21,029 bases of DNA from Strigomonas culicis. Its lineage: Eukaryota > Euglenozoa > Kinetoplastea > Trypanosomatida > Trypanosomatidae. The translations under genes were made by a program, and so were the position numbers. The notes under the pieces are model-generated. The model did no database searches and was not told the DNA's origin. It saw only the letters and a list, made by a program, of their open reading frames with translations. Below, piece after piece: positions 1 to 7,399 of the stretch (position 1 is the stretch's first letter; every line of letters starts with the position of its first letter). Location: NCBI GenBank assembly GCA_000482145.1, contig AUXH01000334.1:1-21029 (forward strand). Reading direction: 5' to 3'.

Positions 1-178
1 GCCGCCGGCCTGCCCCAAACGGGAGAGACCATCGCAAACGGCGCCGCCCCAACCCCAATTCACCATTCGCCGGCCGCCCATGCAAAGCGGTCATGAGCTC
101 GTCGGAGGGGGGGGGGCGCCGCGCACCACCAAAGCGCGCGGGGCCTCGCGGATACGCCGGCCACGGCCGCCGATCATT
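1..178. other. GC-rich block of unknown identity at left edge
   Basis: About 130 of the first 180 bases are G or C, including a run of ten G at 107-116. The next 60 bases are only about 13% GC, so the edge is very sharp. On the + strand, frame 1 is open from the left edge to a TGA at 94-96, giving 31 alanine- and proline-rich residues. This could be the tail of an upstream gene in the same transcription unit. However, two other + frames run through the block to about 250, and one minus frame is also open across it, so the frame is not decided. I recognise no protein family, RNA gene or repeat. It could be a gene end, a GC-rich repeat, or a contig-edge artefact. Confidence 0.4.
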
Positions 179-180
179 GA

Positions 181-472
181 TGTTGGGTTATTATTATTTA
201 CCTATAATATATATATATATATATATATTTGTTATTTGTATGTGTGTATAAATTAGTAGTCTCATAGTGACCACTGTTATTTACAGGACACCGTTGTTTT
301 TTTTTTGTAATGATTTTATTTAGTTTGTATCTTTTTTTTTTCCCAATCTGATGCGCAATGCTTTCATGCTATCTTTTCCGCACATCTCCTCTTTATTGAT
401 TTCGCAAGTTTAAGCACTGTTGTTCCTTTTTTACTTTGGTAAGAATAAATACAAAAACCTTGTCTGTGAGAA
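181..472 (+). other. AT-rich spacer with (AT)n microsatellite and eIF2-alpha leader
   Basis: No gene is seen here. The stretch holds an (AT)11 tract at 207-228, two oligo-T tracts near 297-306 and 331-340, and the pyrimidine-rich region before the eIF2-alpha gene. Confidence 0.7.
422..443 (+). promoter_or_regulatory. Candidate spliced-leader acceptor for eIF2-alpha
   Basis: A T-rich pyrimidine tract ends in AG at 442-443. Using this acceptor leaves a 29-base 5' leader with no upstream ATG before the start at 473. This follows the usual trypanosomatid arrangement of polypyrimidine tract, AG, short leader, ATG. The exact site is inferred. Confidence 0.5.
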
Positions 473-1705
473 ATGACGTCGTATCGAATTATCGATAACC
501 CCGAAACCGTAGACTACACCACCAAGTGCTGCGCTCGCACAACGGATGGGATCTACTATCAAATACCAAAGGACTTTTTTCGTCTGCACCCAAGTCTGGT
601 ACGCCGTAAACTGCTCCTCCTTGAGCCCTTTGATGTCCCGATTGATTCCGAAACCATGAACCCATTGTTGCTTGCACTTGAAAAGGTGGCGATTCTGTCC
701 ATACAGGCTACTGGAGATGGAAGCACAGACGAAGAGCGTCTACCGTGGATGCGCAACCTGAGCAAAAAGCAGCTTAAATTTGTGTACGGTTGTTTAGGTA
801 TCACATCTTGGGATGGTAAGGACGCGATTCCCTTCTACGAAAAGACGATGCCGGATGTAAACGAGGTTGTGTGGGTTAAAATTGCTCGTGTGACGGATGC
901 GTCGGCAGTGGTACACCTGCTAGAGTACGGTAAGAAAGAAGGAAGCATCCCATACACAGAAGTGACGAGAAAGCGTGTGCGCTCTATGGGAAAGCTCATC
1001 AAGGTGGGACGGAACGAAGCCGCGCAGGTGCAGCGTATTGATCGTGAGAAGGGGTACATAGATCTTTCGAAGAAGCAGGTGACGGCGCAGGAATCGCGAG
1101 AGTGCGAGGCACGTTTTAAAAAGGGCAACGATGTCCGCTCCATTATGTGTCACGTGGCGGATATTTGCGAAGTGCCACCGATGGAGCTTATGGAAAAGAT
1201 CGCCTTCCCACTTTACCGGCGCACCGCTGACAAACACGCGTGGGAGTGGCTGGTGGAGCTCAATCAATCAAAAGATGTGCAAGGCATCCTCGGCCCGCTG
1301 AACCTGCCGCAGAACATTATCGACACGCTCATGGACACACTCACCAAGTCGATCCGCCCAAAGATGCTCACACTTTTTGCGGAAGTGGAAATTACCTGCT
1401 TTGAGTGCGATGGCGTCGATGCCATTCGTGACGTCTTGATCGTTGGTAGAACGCTCGGTAACAAGGACCCCAAATTGGCCATGACAGTCGCGATTGTCGG
1501 CCCACCCAAGTATAGCTTGCGCATCCGCACGGAATTCGAAAGTGAAGGTCTGAACCTCCTCACGGAGGTGATTGACAAGATGAAGGTCGAAATTGCACGG
1601 CGACGGGGGCAGCTCAAGGTTGTCACCTCACCTCAGGCGACCGTTACGCAAGATAAGGACGAAAAGGATAATGATGAGCAAGATGAGGAGGAAGGAGAGG
1701 ACTAA
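473..1705 (+). CDS. Eukaryotic translation initiation factor 2 subunit alpha
   Basis: This 410-residue protein is the alpha subunit of eIF2, the GTP-binding complex that brings initiator Met-tRNA to the small ribosomal subunit in the cytosol. Residues from about 127 align well with other eIF2-alpha proteins: an S1-type RNA-binding domain containing LLEYGKKEGSIPYTEVTRKR and GYIDLSKK, then a helical domain (about 205-300) and a C-terminal alpha/beta domain with VGPPKYSLR. The first 120 or so residues form an N-terminal extension absent from animal and yeast proteins. Such an extension is known in trypanosomes, where the regulatory serine (Ser51 in mammals) is replaced by threonine. Thr165 holds the equivalent place here. 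The C-terminus is strongly acidic (DEKDNDEQDEEEGED). The start is the first ATG after the likely splice acceptor. Identity is secure. Confidence 0.97.
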   Translation: MTSYRIIDNPETVDYTTKCCARTTDGIYYQIPKDFFRLHPSLVRRKLLLLEPFDVPIDSETMNPLLLALEKVAILSIQATGDGSTDEERLPWMRNLSKKQLKFVYGCLGITSWDGKDAIPFYEKTMPDVNEVVWVKIARVTDASAVVHLLEYGKKEGSIPYTEVTRKRVRSMGKLIKVGRNEAAQVQRIDREKGYIDLSKKQVTAQESRECEARFKKGNDVRSIMCHVADICEVPPMELMEKIAFPLYRRTADKHAWEWLVELNQSKDVQGILGPLNLPQNIIDTLMDTLTKSIRPKMLTLFAEVEITCFECDGVDAIRDVLIVGRTLGNKDPKLAMTVAIVGPPKYSLRIRTEFESEGLNLLTEVIDKMKVEIARRRGQLKVVTSPQATVTQDKDEKDNDEQDEEEGED

Positions 1706-2489
1706 TACCGGCGTCTCTGTCAATCGGTATTTTTTTTCTGTGTTTCATTCTTTTTTTTTTTCATTTTAATAAATTATTTTTATAAAGTAACTATTCATCG
1801 CAAAGTGCAAACAAAGAAAAGAAATGGAATGAGGGTAAAAGAAAAGAAAGAAGAAAAGAAAGGTTTTTTTAAAAGAAAAAAGAACATGATTGCAGTACTG
1901 AAAAGAGGAACAAAAAAGCCATTGTTGCCTTCTCTTGTTGATTTCTTATCCCCTCTCTAGCGCGCATTTTGTAGTGATTTGATAATTAATAAAGTTTTTC
2001 TCTCTTACTATATAAACCTATAACAGTAAGTCGGTTCAAGATAAAAAGAACTGTCATCAGTGATTATTTCTCATCCTCCTTCGCAGTCTACTCTTTCAGT
2101 TTATACGCATGTTAGTGGATGCTCACATGTATTACGTATATTTCTCTCCCTTTCGCTCTTCTTCTGCTTTTATGCACATGTATTTAAGTTCAATTGTTGT
2201 TTGTAAAGTATTTTATTTCTCGTGTTGATTACAGTTTTTTTTTTTTGCTTTGTTTGTTACGGAAGAAACTATTGAACAACTCGCGTGAGTACTTCCCTCA
2301 TATTTATATACTCGTTGTTCTTTCTGATAAATCAGAAGTGCTCGTTTATATATACGTATATATATATACTGACTTTTTTGTTTCTTTAGTTTTTTTTTTC
2401 GGTGACAGTTCTTTTCTTTCCTTTCTTTCTTTACAGGTATTATACATTTTTTTTGATTGTTTTGTATTGTGTGGAGTTGTATATTTCTA

Positions 2490-2511
2490 CATTTTTTTTT
2501 TGCTGTTTCAG
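2490..2511 (+). promoter_or_regulatory. Candidate spliced-leader acceptor for pseudokinase gene
   Basis: A pyrimidine tract ends in TTTCAG at 2506-2511, followed by a leader of about 160 bases with no ATG before 2672. Alternative TTTCAG and TACAG acceptors lie near 2551 and 2437. Confidence 0.45.
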
Positions 2512-2581
2512 GTTCATTACATAGTGTTTGTGTACAAGATTTTTTTTTCAGTTTTCAAGTGGATCTTCAGTTTTTGCTTTT

Positions 2582-2605
2582 TTATTATTATTATTATTAT
2601 TATTA
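2582..2605 (+). repeat. (TTA)8 trinucleotide microsatellite
   Basis: Eight perfect copies of TTA lie in the presumed 5' leader of the pseudokinase gene. No function is implied. Confidence 0.9.
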
Positions 2606-2671
2606 TTGGTTCCTTTGGACTCGTTGAACCGCCAGAGAACCACGTTTTAATCTGGAAGTCATCAATCAGAT

Positions 2672-4900
2672 ATGGTGTTCTCTTCTTCAATGAGAGTGGC
2701 AATCTCAGAAGATGATGGCTTGCATTTAGAGCCAAAGGAAGATGACGAGCAAGGTAAAGGGACCGAAGCTGCTTCCTTTTCAGCTAATGATACTTCCGCT
2801 TTGGGCACAACCCAAATAACTCTTATTGCGACCACAGGCTTGGAACGTAAACAAACGAGCCTCACTGAAGCTTCTCATGGAATGACACCCGCTGGCGAGC
2901 GCCGCCTTATAGTACCCACAGAAAACAATTTCTATTGGGATTCGATAAAGTACTCCGTTTATGAGATTTTGCTTCTCAAAGAGTACATTAATGTATATAA
3001 AAAATATGGATCGCAAATCTGGTTGTGTCTCAGTCACGAACCCCGCCCAGAATTATTCTTGCTTCAGAAAACGTTTTTCTTCACCAAAAACTTAGATATT
3101 TCAGCTTGTATCGGCAGAGGTGCAAAGCTTGCAACTGACATACTGTCCTTCCCTTTATACACAAGGCGTGAGCGGAAAAAAGTGAGATTCGCTCTTACAC
3201 CCGGAAACACGAAGCAGTATATGCAGGCCGTAGCCAACACAGATGAGCTAAAGGGCGTGTTCAATAGTGAGGGCGCGTCGAAAAAGGAGCTCATCACAGA
3301 TTCCTCTTTTTACAAATGGAAGCCGGTGTCAAATCTGGAGCGAATCGTTCTCTCTCAAGGGCTCTTGTTACCCGCCTATATTGCAGACACTTGCCCCAAC
3401 TATCAGCCAAAACCTTTTAGTGACGTACTGGTCAAGCACATACTGCTTCAACTTGGAAATAGTGTAGTGTCTCTGCACACAGGGGGGTTATTCCATGGAT
3501 GTATATGTCCTCTTTTGGTTAACATGAGCCCCGATCTTCGGCTCATGACAATGGAAATGGGTCGCATCCAAGCGCAGTGGAGCGATTCCATTCGCTGGCG
3601 TTCCCCAGAGCTGTCGGAGCTATGCAACAACTTTTCACCAGACGACCGCGCATCTCTCCAGAGCAGTGGTGACGGCCTCCGCAAACGGCAGGCCAGTGAT
3701 GTATGGGCATTTGGATGTATGGCCATGTTCCTGTCCACCGCACTGATCCCCTTCCCAGAGGAAAGAGACCCCCTCTCCATCCTCACTCAACTGCAGGTTC
3801 TCTTGTGTACCAATGAGCGTAAAGCCTTGGGTACGCCGGCAGAAATATACGCCAGTGACAACTGCACGTATTGTTCACTCGAAACGCTCTTCAATGTGGA
3901 CAAAATTAGCAACGCTTCACTTCGTGACGTCGTCTCTCAGTGTCTGACCCTAAACTACAAGAAAAGGCCCACGCTTGAAAGTATCATGAAAATGTCCTTC
4001 TTTTCCACTTCAGAGGTGGGCGTCCTCCCGAGCAACACAACGTACGGATCCATCCTCCGTAGCATTAACATCGACGTATGTACTCAGGACGTGAATGCGT
4101 TGGATCCAGAGAGTGATGAAGCAACCGCCATTGCTGAGTGCTTTGCCGCCCCAGTACTTGGAGAGGTTGCCACTACTATTTTGACAAAGTCTTCCATTCT
4201 TTTACGAAGTGTTCAAGCCTATGCAATTACAAAGGGCAGAAGTCAGCTCGACGCAGATCGACTGTCAACAGTAGCTTCCGTGTCCTCCAGTGAAGAGGAA
4301 GTGCCGGAGACAAAAATGATACTAGCCTCTCATTCTCTCCGGGTCATGTCACCATCTTGCCATGAGTGCAAACTGCTCATCTACAGTAATGCAGATGATG
4401 AAGCGATGCGGAAGACCTTTCTAGTCACACTTCAGCACATAGCAGCCAGTTGTTGTGGTCCATCCAAGCAGATTCTCTTTGATGTTAACACACTAGCAGA
4501 CGCTCTAAAGACGCAGACACGGACGGGAAGACTGCGTGAACGAGAGGAGAACCCAACAATGAATGAGGACAGCGCTTTTCGCGATGATGAGGTTATCCGT
4601 CAGTCGGATGACCGTGTACAAGAAGGTGAGAACAGCAGCATCGACATTTGCAGCTCAGATAATGAAGAGAACGTCATTGAAAGCAACATGCTGGATATGA
4701 ACGGTAACTGCTTTCGTGATGCTGCTGTCCACCAAGGGGTACCCATATTTTCCGCAGAAGAAATCGTTGCAAGATCTACTCTGGTAAAACGTCTGCTTGT
4801 AGGAAAAACCAAGTTTATCATTTTGGGTGTTTCGATCGGCATGTTTGTCTTAGTCATCGTCGTGGTAATTCTCCTTGCCATTTTGGTAGCTCGAAAGTAG
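2672..4900 (+). CDS. Tail-anchored protein with degenerate protein kinase domain (predicted pseudokinase)
   Basis: This is a 742-residue protein. Residues about 250-440 follow a protein kinase C-lobe: LHTGGLFHGC at the catalytic loop, RWRSPEL (SPE 311-313) in place of APE, SDVWAFG (342-348) matching the DxWxxG helix, and KKRPT (430-434) before the end of the domain. The catalytic residues are missing. The HRD motif reads HGC (275-277) and the DFG motif reads EMG (295-297). I see no glycine loop or clear VAIK lysine. It is therefore probably inactive as a kinase and may act as a scaffold or regulator. Residues 1-75 and about 535-690 look disordered, with acidic and serine-rich stretches. The C-terminus is one strong hydrophobic segment (about 715-739) ending in ARK, with no signal peptide, so it is likely tail-anchored with the kinase-like domain in the cytosol. 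The partner, membrane and family are unknown. Confidence 0.85.
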   Translation: MVFSSSMRVAISEDDGLHLEPKEDDEQGKGTEAASFSANDTSALGTTQITLIATTGLERKQTSLTEASHGMTPAGERRLIVPTENNFYWDSIKYSVYEILLLKEYINVYKKYGSQIWLCLSHEPRPELFLLQKTFFFTKNLDISACIGRGAKLATDILSFPLYTRRERKKVRFALTPGNTKQYMQAVANTDELKGVFNSEGASKKELITDSSFYKWKPVSNLERIVLSQGLLLPAYIADTCPNYQPKPFSDVLVKHILLQLGNSVVSLHTGGLFHGCICPLLVNMSPDLRLMTMEMGRIQAQWSDSIRWRSPELSELCNNFSPDDRASLQSSGDGLRKRQASDVWAFGCMAMFLSTALIPFPEERDPLSILTQLQVLLCTNERKALGTPAEIYASDNCTYCSLETLFNVDKISNASLRDVVSQCLTLNYKKRPTLESIMKMSFFSTSEVGVLPSNTTYGSILRSINIDVCTQDVNALDPESDEATAIAECFAAPVLGEVATTILTKSSILLRSVQAYAITKGRSQLDADRLSTVASVSSSEEEVPETKMILASHSLRVMSPSCHECKLLIYSNADDEAMRKTFLVTLQHIAASCCGPSKQILFDVNTLADALKTQTRTGRLREREENPTMNEDSAFRDDEVIRQSDDRVQEGENSSIDICSSDNEENVIESNMLDMNGNCFRDAAVHQGVPIFSAEEIVARSTLVKRLLVGKTKFIILGVSIGMFVLVIVVVILLAILVARK

Positions 4901-5315
4901 CAGTTTCCCTCTGTCTATCCATCTCGCATCTTGTTCCTCTGCAAAGGGCCTCGGTGGGGAGTGGCAAAAGATGTATAATAATGACAAGCAACCAAAGTGG
5001 TGTGTTTTGCTCAGTTCCTTTACACAATTGTTTCTTCTTTTTTTTTTTCTTTATACAAGCATATGGAAAAAACGTAAACAGCTTTTTCATGACCGCAATT
5101 ATTTCTTTTTTTTCTGTTTGGTTTTGGTTGTTTGTTTATTCTGTTCATCTATACAACATCATTGAGATACTTGAAAACGCTCATGCCACTCTTACCACTT
5201 GATCAAGTCGTGCTTCAACTTTTCTTCTCTTCTTCATCCCCCTAACAAAGGAAAAAAGGAAAGGAAAAATACTCCTATATATATCCTGTTCACCAACAAA
5301 AAAAAAAAAACAGAA
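4901..5315 (+). other. Spacer and leader upstream of the MORN gene
   Basis: No gene is supported. Short Phe-rich open frames here (for example 4954-5202) start at GTG or lie in pyrimidine tracts. A run of A at about 5298-5310 lies immediately before the MORN start codon. Confidence 0.65.
5215..5250 (+). promoter_or_regulatory. Candidate spliced-leader acceptor for MORN gene
   Basis: A dense TTCTTCTC-type pyrimidine tract ends with AAAG, AG at 5249-5250. An upstream in-frame TTG at 5199 would be removed by splicing here, which supports the ATG at 5316 as the start. The resulting leader is 65 bases. Confidence 0.55.
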
Positions 5316-6290
5316 ATGGCGAACAGCAACCAAAAGCCTATTAATGTCAATCTTGACGAAATCAACGAAACAACGGGTTTCAAACGTGCAGAGGAGTATG
5401 TGTGGGACACATTCGAGAAGAACCTCCTCGCCCAGCACGGAGATGCTGACGTGGACGGATGGGTAGATGAGTTCTGTGACCAAGCAGAGCAAGATGGCAT
5501 CCGCTTTGACAAAATCTTTGCCAAATCAGTATGTGTGCTTGGTATCTACGCTGGACCACGGGATGAGTTCCAGCAGCGCTCTGGGAGTGGCAAGGCCATC
5601 TATCCTAACCGCGACCGTTACGATGGCGAGTTTTTTGAGGGCAAGAAGCACGGAAGTGGCCAGTACACCTTTGTAAGCAAAGGGAAAAGCGAATGCGATA
5701 AACTAGTGGAGAAGGAGATCAAGAAGAAGTACGGTGATAATCCCAAGAAGGTATCGAAGGATAATGTCACGGCCATCGCAGAAGAACTCCAAATGAGCCC
5801 GCATATTGTCTCCGCCATCATCGAGTACGGCTATCATCCTTGTTATAAGGGGGATTATGTTCGCGGTAAGCGCACGGGCCAAGGCATTATGAAAAACAAG
5901 GATGCCACCATCTACAAGGGCGAGTTCCTAGATAACAAACGACACGGTCAAGGTGTGTTTTACTACATCAACGGCGATATCTTTTCCGGTAATTGGAAGA
6001 ACGGATTCAAGCACGGCTATGGAACCTACCACTTTGCGCAAGGCGGTGAGTACCGCGGTGAATGGGTGAAGGGTATATTCACGCAAGGTCAGTGGATCTT
6101 GCCGGATGGGACGTACTATGAGGGAAAGTTTGATGAAAAGAACCGCCCCTGTGACGCGGCTGCCTCTATGCACTATCCCAACATTCACATGGCGCAGAAT
6201 GGTGTGTTCAAGCGCGGCGTGTGGGCACCTACAAGCGAGCTAATGATTTCAGAAGAGGTTCCGGTTGACGGTATGGCTTGGGCAGACTGA
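5316..6290 (+). CDS. MORN-repeat protein
   Basis: This is a 324-residue soluble protein with about six MORN repeats, the short beta-hairpin units of form YxGxxxxGxxxGxGxxxxxxG. Repeats are visible at about 102-124 (YDGEFFEGKKHGSGQYTF), 177-198 (YKGDYVRGKRTGQG), 199-221 (YKGEFLDNKRHGQGVF), 223-244 (FSGNWKNGFKHGYGTY), 245-267 (YRGEWVKG) and a partial one from 268 (YEGKF). The first repeat is separated from the rest by about 50 charged, helical residues (about 126-175). The N-terminal 95 residues are acidic and non-repetitive. MORN proteins often bind lipid or act as structural linkers in the flagellum or basal body, so a flagellar or cytoskeletal role is plausible but inferred. The start was moved from an in-frame TTG to the ATG at 5316. 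The exact orthologue is not recognised. Confidence 0.9.
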   Translation: MANSNQKPINVNLDEINETTGFKRAEEYVWDTFEKNLLAQHGDADVDGWVDEFCDQAEQDGIRFDKIFAKSVCVLGIYAGPRDEFQQRSGSGKAIYPNRDRYDGEFFEGKKHGSGQYTFVSKGKSECDKLVEKEIKKKYGDNPKKVSKDNVTAIAEELQMSPHIVSAIIEYGYHPCYKGDYVRGKRTGQGIMKNKDATIYKGEFLDNKRHGQGVFYYINGDIFSGNWKNGFKHGYGTYHFAQGGEYRGEWVKGIFTQGQWILPDGTYYEGKFDEKNRPCDAAASMHYPNIHMAQNGVFKRGVWAPTSELMISEEVPVDGMAWAD

Positions 6291-6401
6291 ACTCTAGAGA
6301 AAAACGAGCATATGTAAATATATTTATCTATCTCTATATATACACACCTCATGTATGTTAAACGGCAATGCTTTTCTTCATCCATAAACAAAAAGTGCAT
6401 T

Positions 6402-6456
6402 TATATATATATATAAATATATATATATAGATGTATGTATGTATGTATGTATATAT
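6402..6456 (+). repeat. (AT)n followed by (ATGT)n microsatellite
   Basis: An almost pure AT tract (6402-6429) is followed by tandem ATGT units (about 6431-6450) and a short AT end. It lies in the 3' UTR or spacer after the MORN gene. Part of the AT tract is self-complementary. Confidence 0.9.
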
Positions 6457-6520
6457 CAGTAGATGTTATGTGAACGAACCGATTTGACTGTATTTTCTTA
6501 TCTGTCTATTACTCTCCCTC

Positions 6521-6538
6521 CTCTCTCTCTCTCTCTCT
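6521..6538 (+). repeat. (CT)9 dinucleotide repeat, part of a polypyrimidine tract
   Basis: Nine perfect CT copies lie inside a longer pyrimidine stretch (about 6503-6546). They probably belong to the splicing signal for the next gene, with candidate acceptors AAAG at 6594 and TAG at 6598. Confidence 0.7.
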
Positions 6539-6633
6539 CCTTCTTACGTTTACTGATCATCTTTCTGATATTGATCTTGCTGTTTTAAACAAAGGTAGTA
6601 TTTTTGCTTTGTTTCCGTTTTTCCTATTACAAA

Positions 6634-6948
6634 ATGGTCTATACTCGTTGGAAATGCGACCGCCTGCCGGTCTTTCAGCTTAAGCTGTTCCTGCAAGAGT
6701 ACCCCATTCAGGCGGGTCTAGGCTTATTGAGCATGGCCTTCTTGCTCAAGCATGCCACCTACTGCTCGGAGGAGACGGAGCGCAAGAGCGGCTGGTGGGT
6801 CGGGTACCCCTACTGGCGTGACCCCATTGCGCGCCGCAATGAGACGCGTTACAAGGCCCTTATCAACAACAATGACGTGGACGTGACGGATCCGAAGTGG
6901 ACCGGGTGCTCTAAAGAGCAGCTGAACCGCCTTCGTAACATTATCTAA
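6634..6948 (+). CDS. Small single-span membrane protein, probably mitochondrial
   Basis: This is a 104-residue protein of unrecognised family. A basic N-terminus (MVYTRWKCDRLPVFQLKLF) is followed by one moderately hydrophobic segment (about 25-40, IQAGLGLLSMAFLLKH). A longer hydrophilic tail rich in Trp, Tyr and charged residues follows (WWVGYPYWRDPIARRNETRY). Small size, one span and a charged tail are typical of accessory subunits of mitochondrial respiratory complexes or ATP synthase, but I cannot name one. Codons are GC-ending much more often than in the flanking large genes, which in trypanosomatids tends to mark abundant proteins. The upstream in-frame TTG at 6604 is ignored. The ATG at 6634 lies 36-40 bases after the likely acceptor. 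That the gene is real is fairly sure; its role is inference. Confidence 0.8.
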   Translation: MVYTRWKCDRLPVFQLKLFLQEYPIQAGLGLLSMAFLLKHATYCSEETERKSGWWVGYPYWRDPIARRNETRYKALINNNDVDVTDPKWTGCSKEQLNRLRNII

Positions 6949-7399
6949 AAAGTTTGAAGGAACGTGATTATGCGCCTTTTTGTTAATTACAAATAAAGAG
7001 AAAAAGAAATCATATTTAATCTAGCATATTTGGGTTGTTTTGTTTTTTCCTCTTTTTTTTTATAAATGATTAACGTTCTAGTAGTTTATAATTAGCTATA
7101 CTAAAAAGAGAAAAAAATGAGCACTTCGTTCTGTCGTTTGCAAATACCCTAGCAAAGGCCAACGGATTGTGAAACATATATGTTTACATACAATACTGCC
7201 ATGAATGCTGCTACTACTCCTCTACTTTTCTTTTTTTGCTTCGCTCTTGTCTCTTTTGTCTCTTTTTGTTTTGTCTTCAATGCTTTTTAGTGCACGTATA
7301 TTATTATTTACACAGCATAGTATCTTCCACTTGAATCCACTAGCTCAGAGGGTCACTTTTAACGAGTAGCGCTAGCATTTACGTTTGTATACGCACTTC
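6949..7399 (+). other. Spacer and leader upstream of the multicopper oxidase
   Basis: No gene is seen. It holds an AT-rich 3' UTR and then the long pyrimidine tract and leader of the oxidase gene. Confidence 0.7.
7211..7290 (+). promoter_or_regulatory. Long polypyrimidine tract and spliced-leader acceptor for oxidase gene
   Basis: About 75 bases made almost wholly of C and T end in TTTTTAG at 7284-7290. The leader of about 109 bases that follows contains no ATG before 7400. This is the clearest acceptor in the window. Confidence 0.65.

Larger units (their letters stand above)
1706..2671 (+). other. Long AT-rich spacer between eIF2-alpha and pseudokinase genes
   Basis: No gene is supported here. 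The first part is the eIF2-alpha 3' UTR with oligo-T and purine-rich stretches (about 1800-1920). The second part is T-rich with many pyrimidine tracts. A frame open across 2194-2715 encodes low-complexity Phe/Ile/Tyr sequence and lacks a credible start, so I treat it as leader sequence. Confidence 0.7.
6291..6633 (+). other. Microsatellite-rich spacer
   Basis: No gene is seen. The spacer carries several simple repeats in a row, listed separately, and a pyrimidine tract leading to the next gene's splice acceptor. Confidence 0.75.

Noticed and set aside
2020..2060. GGTTCAAGA-like B-box suggesting a tRNA
   Set aside because: No A box, no acceptor stem pairing and no cloverleaf could be drawn around it.
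2194..2715. Open frame of 173 codons upstream of and overlapping the pseudokinase gene
   Set aside because: It encodes Phe/Ile/Tyr low-complexity sequence read from T-rich leader and the TTA repeat, starts at a non-ATG codon, and spans the likely splice acceptors.
4954..5202. Open frames in the spacer before the MORN gene
   Set aside because: They start at GTG or in pyrimidine tracts, are Phe-rich, and lie upstream of the acceptor at 5250.
5199..5315. N-terminal extension of the MORN protein from 5199
   Set aside because: The codon at 5199 is TTG and the predicted acceptor at 5250 lies inside the extension, so it would not be in the mRNA.
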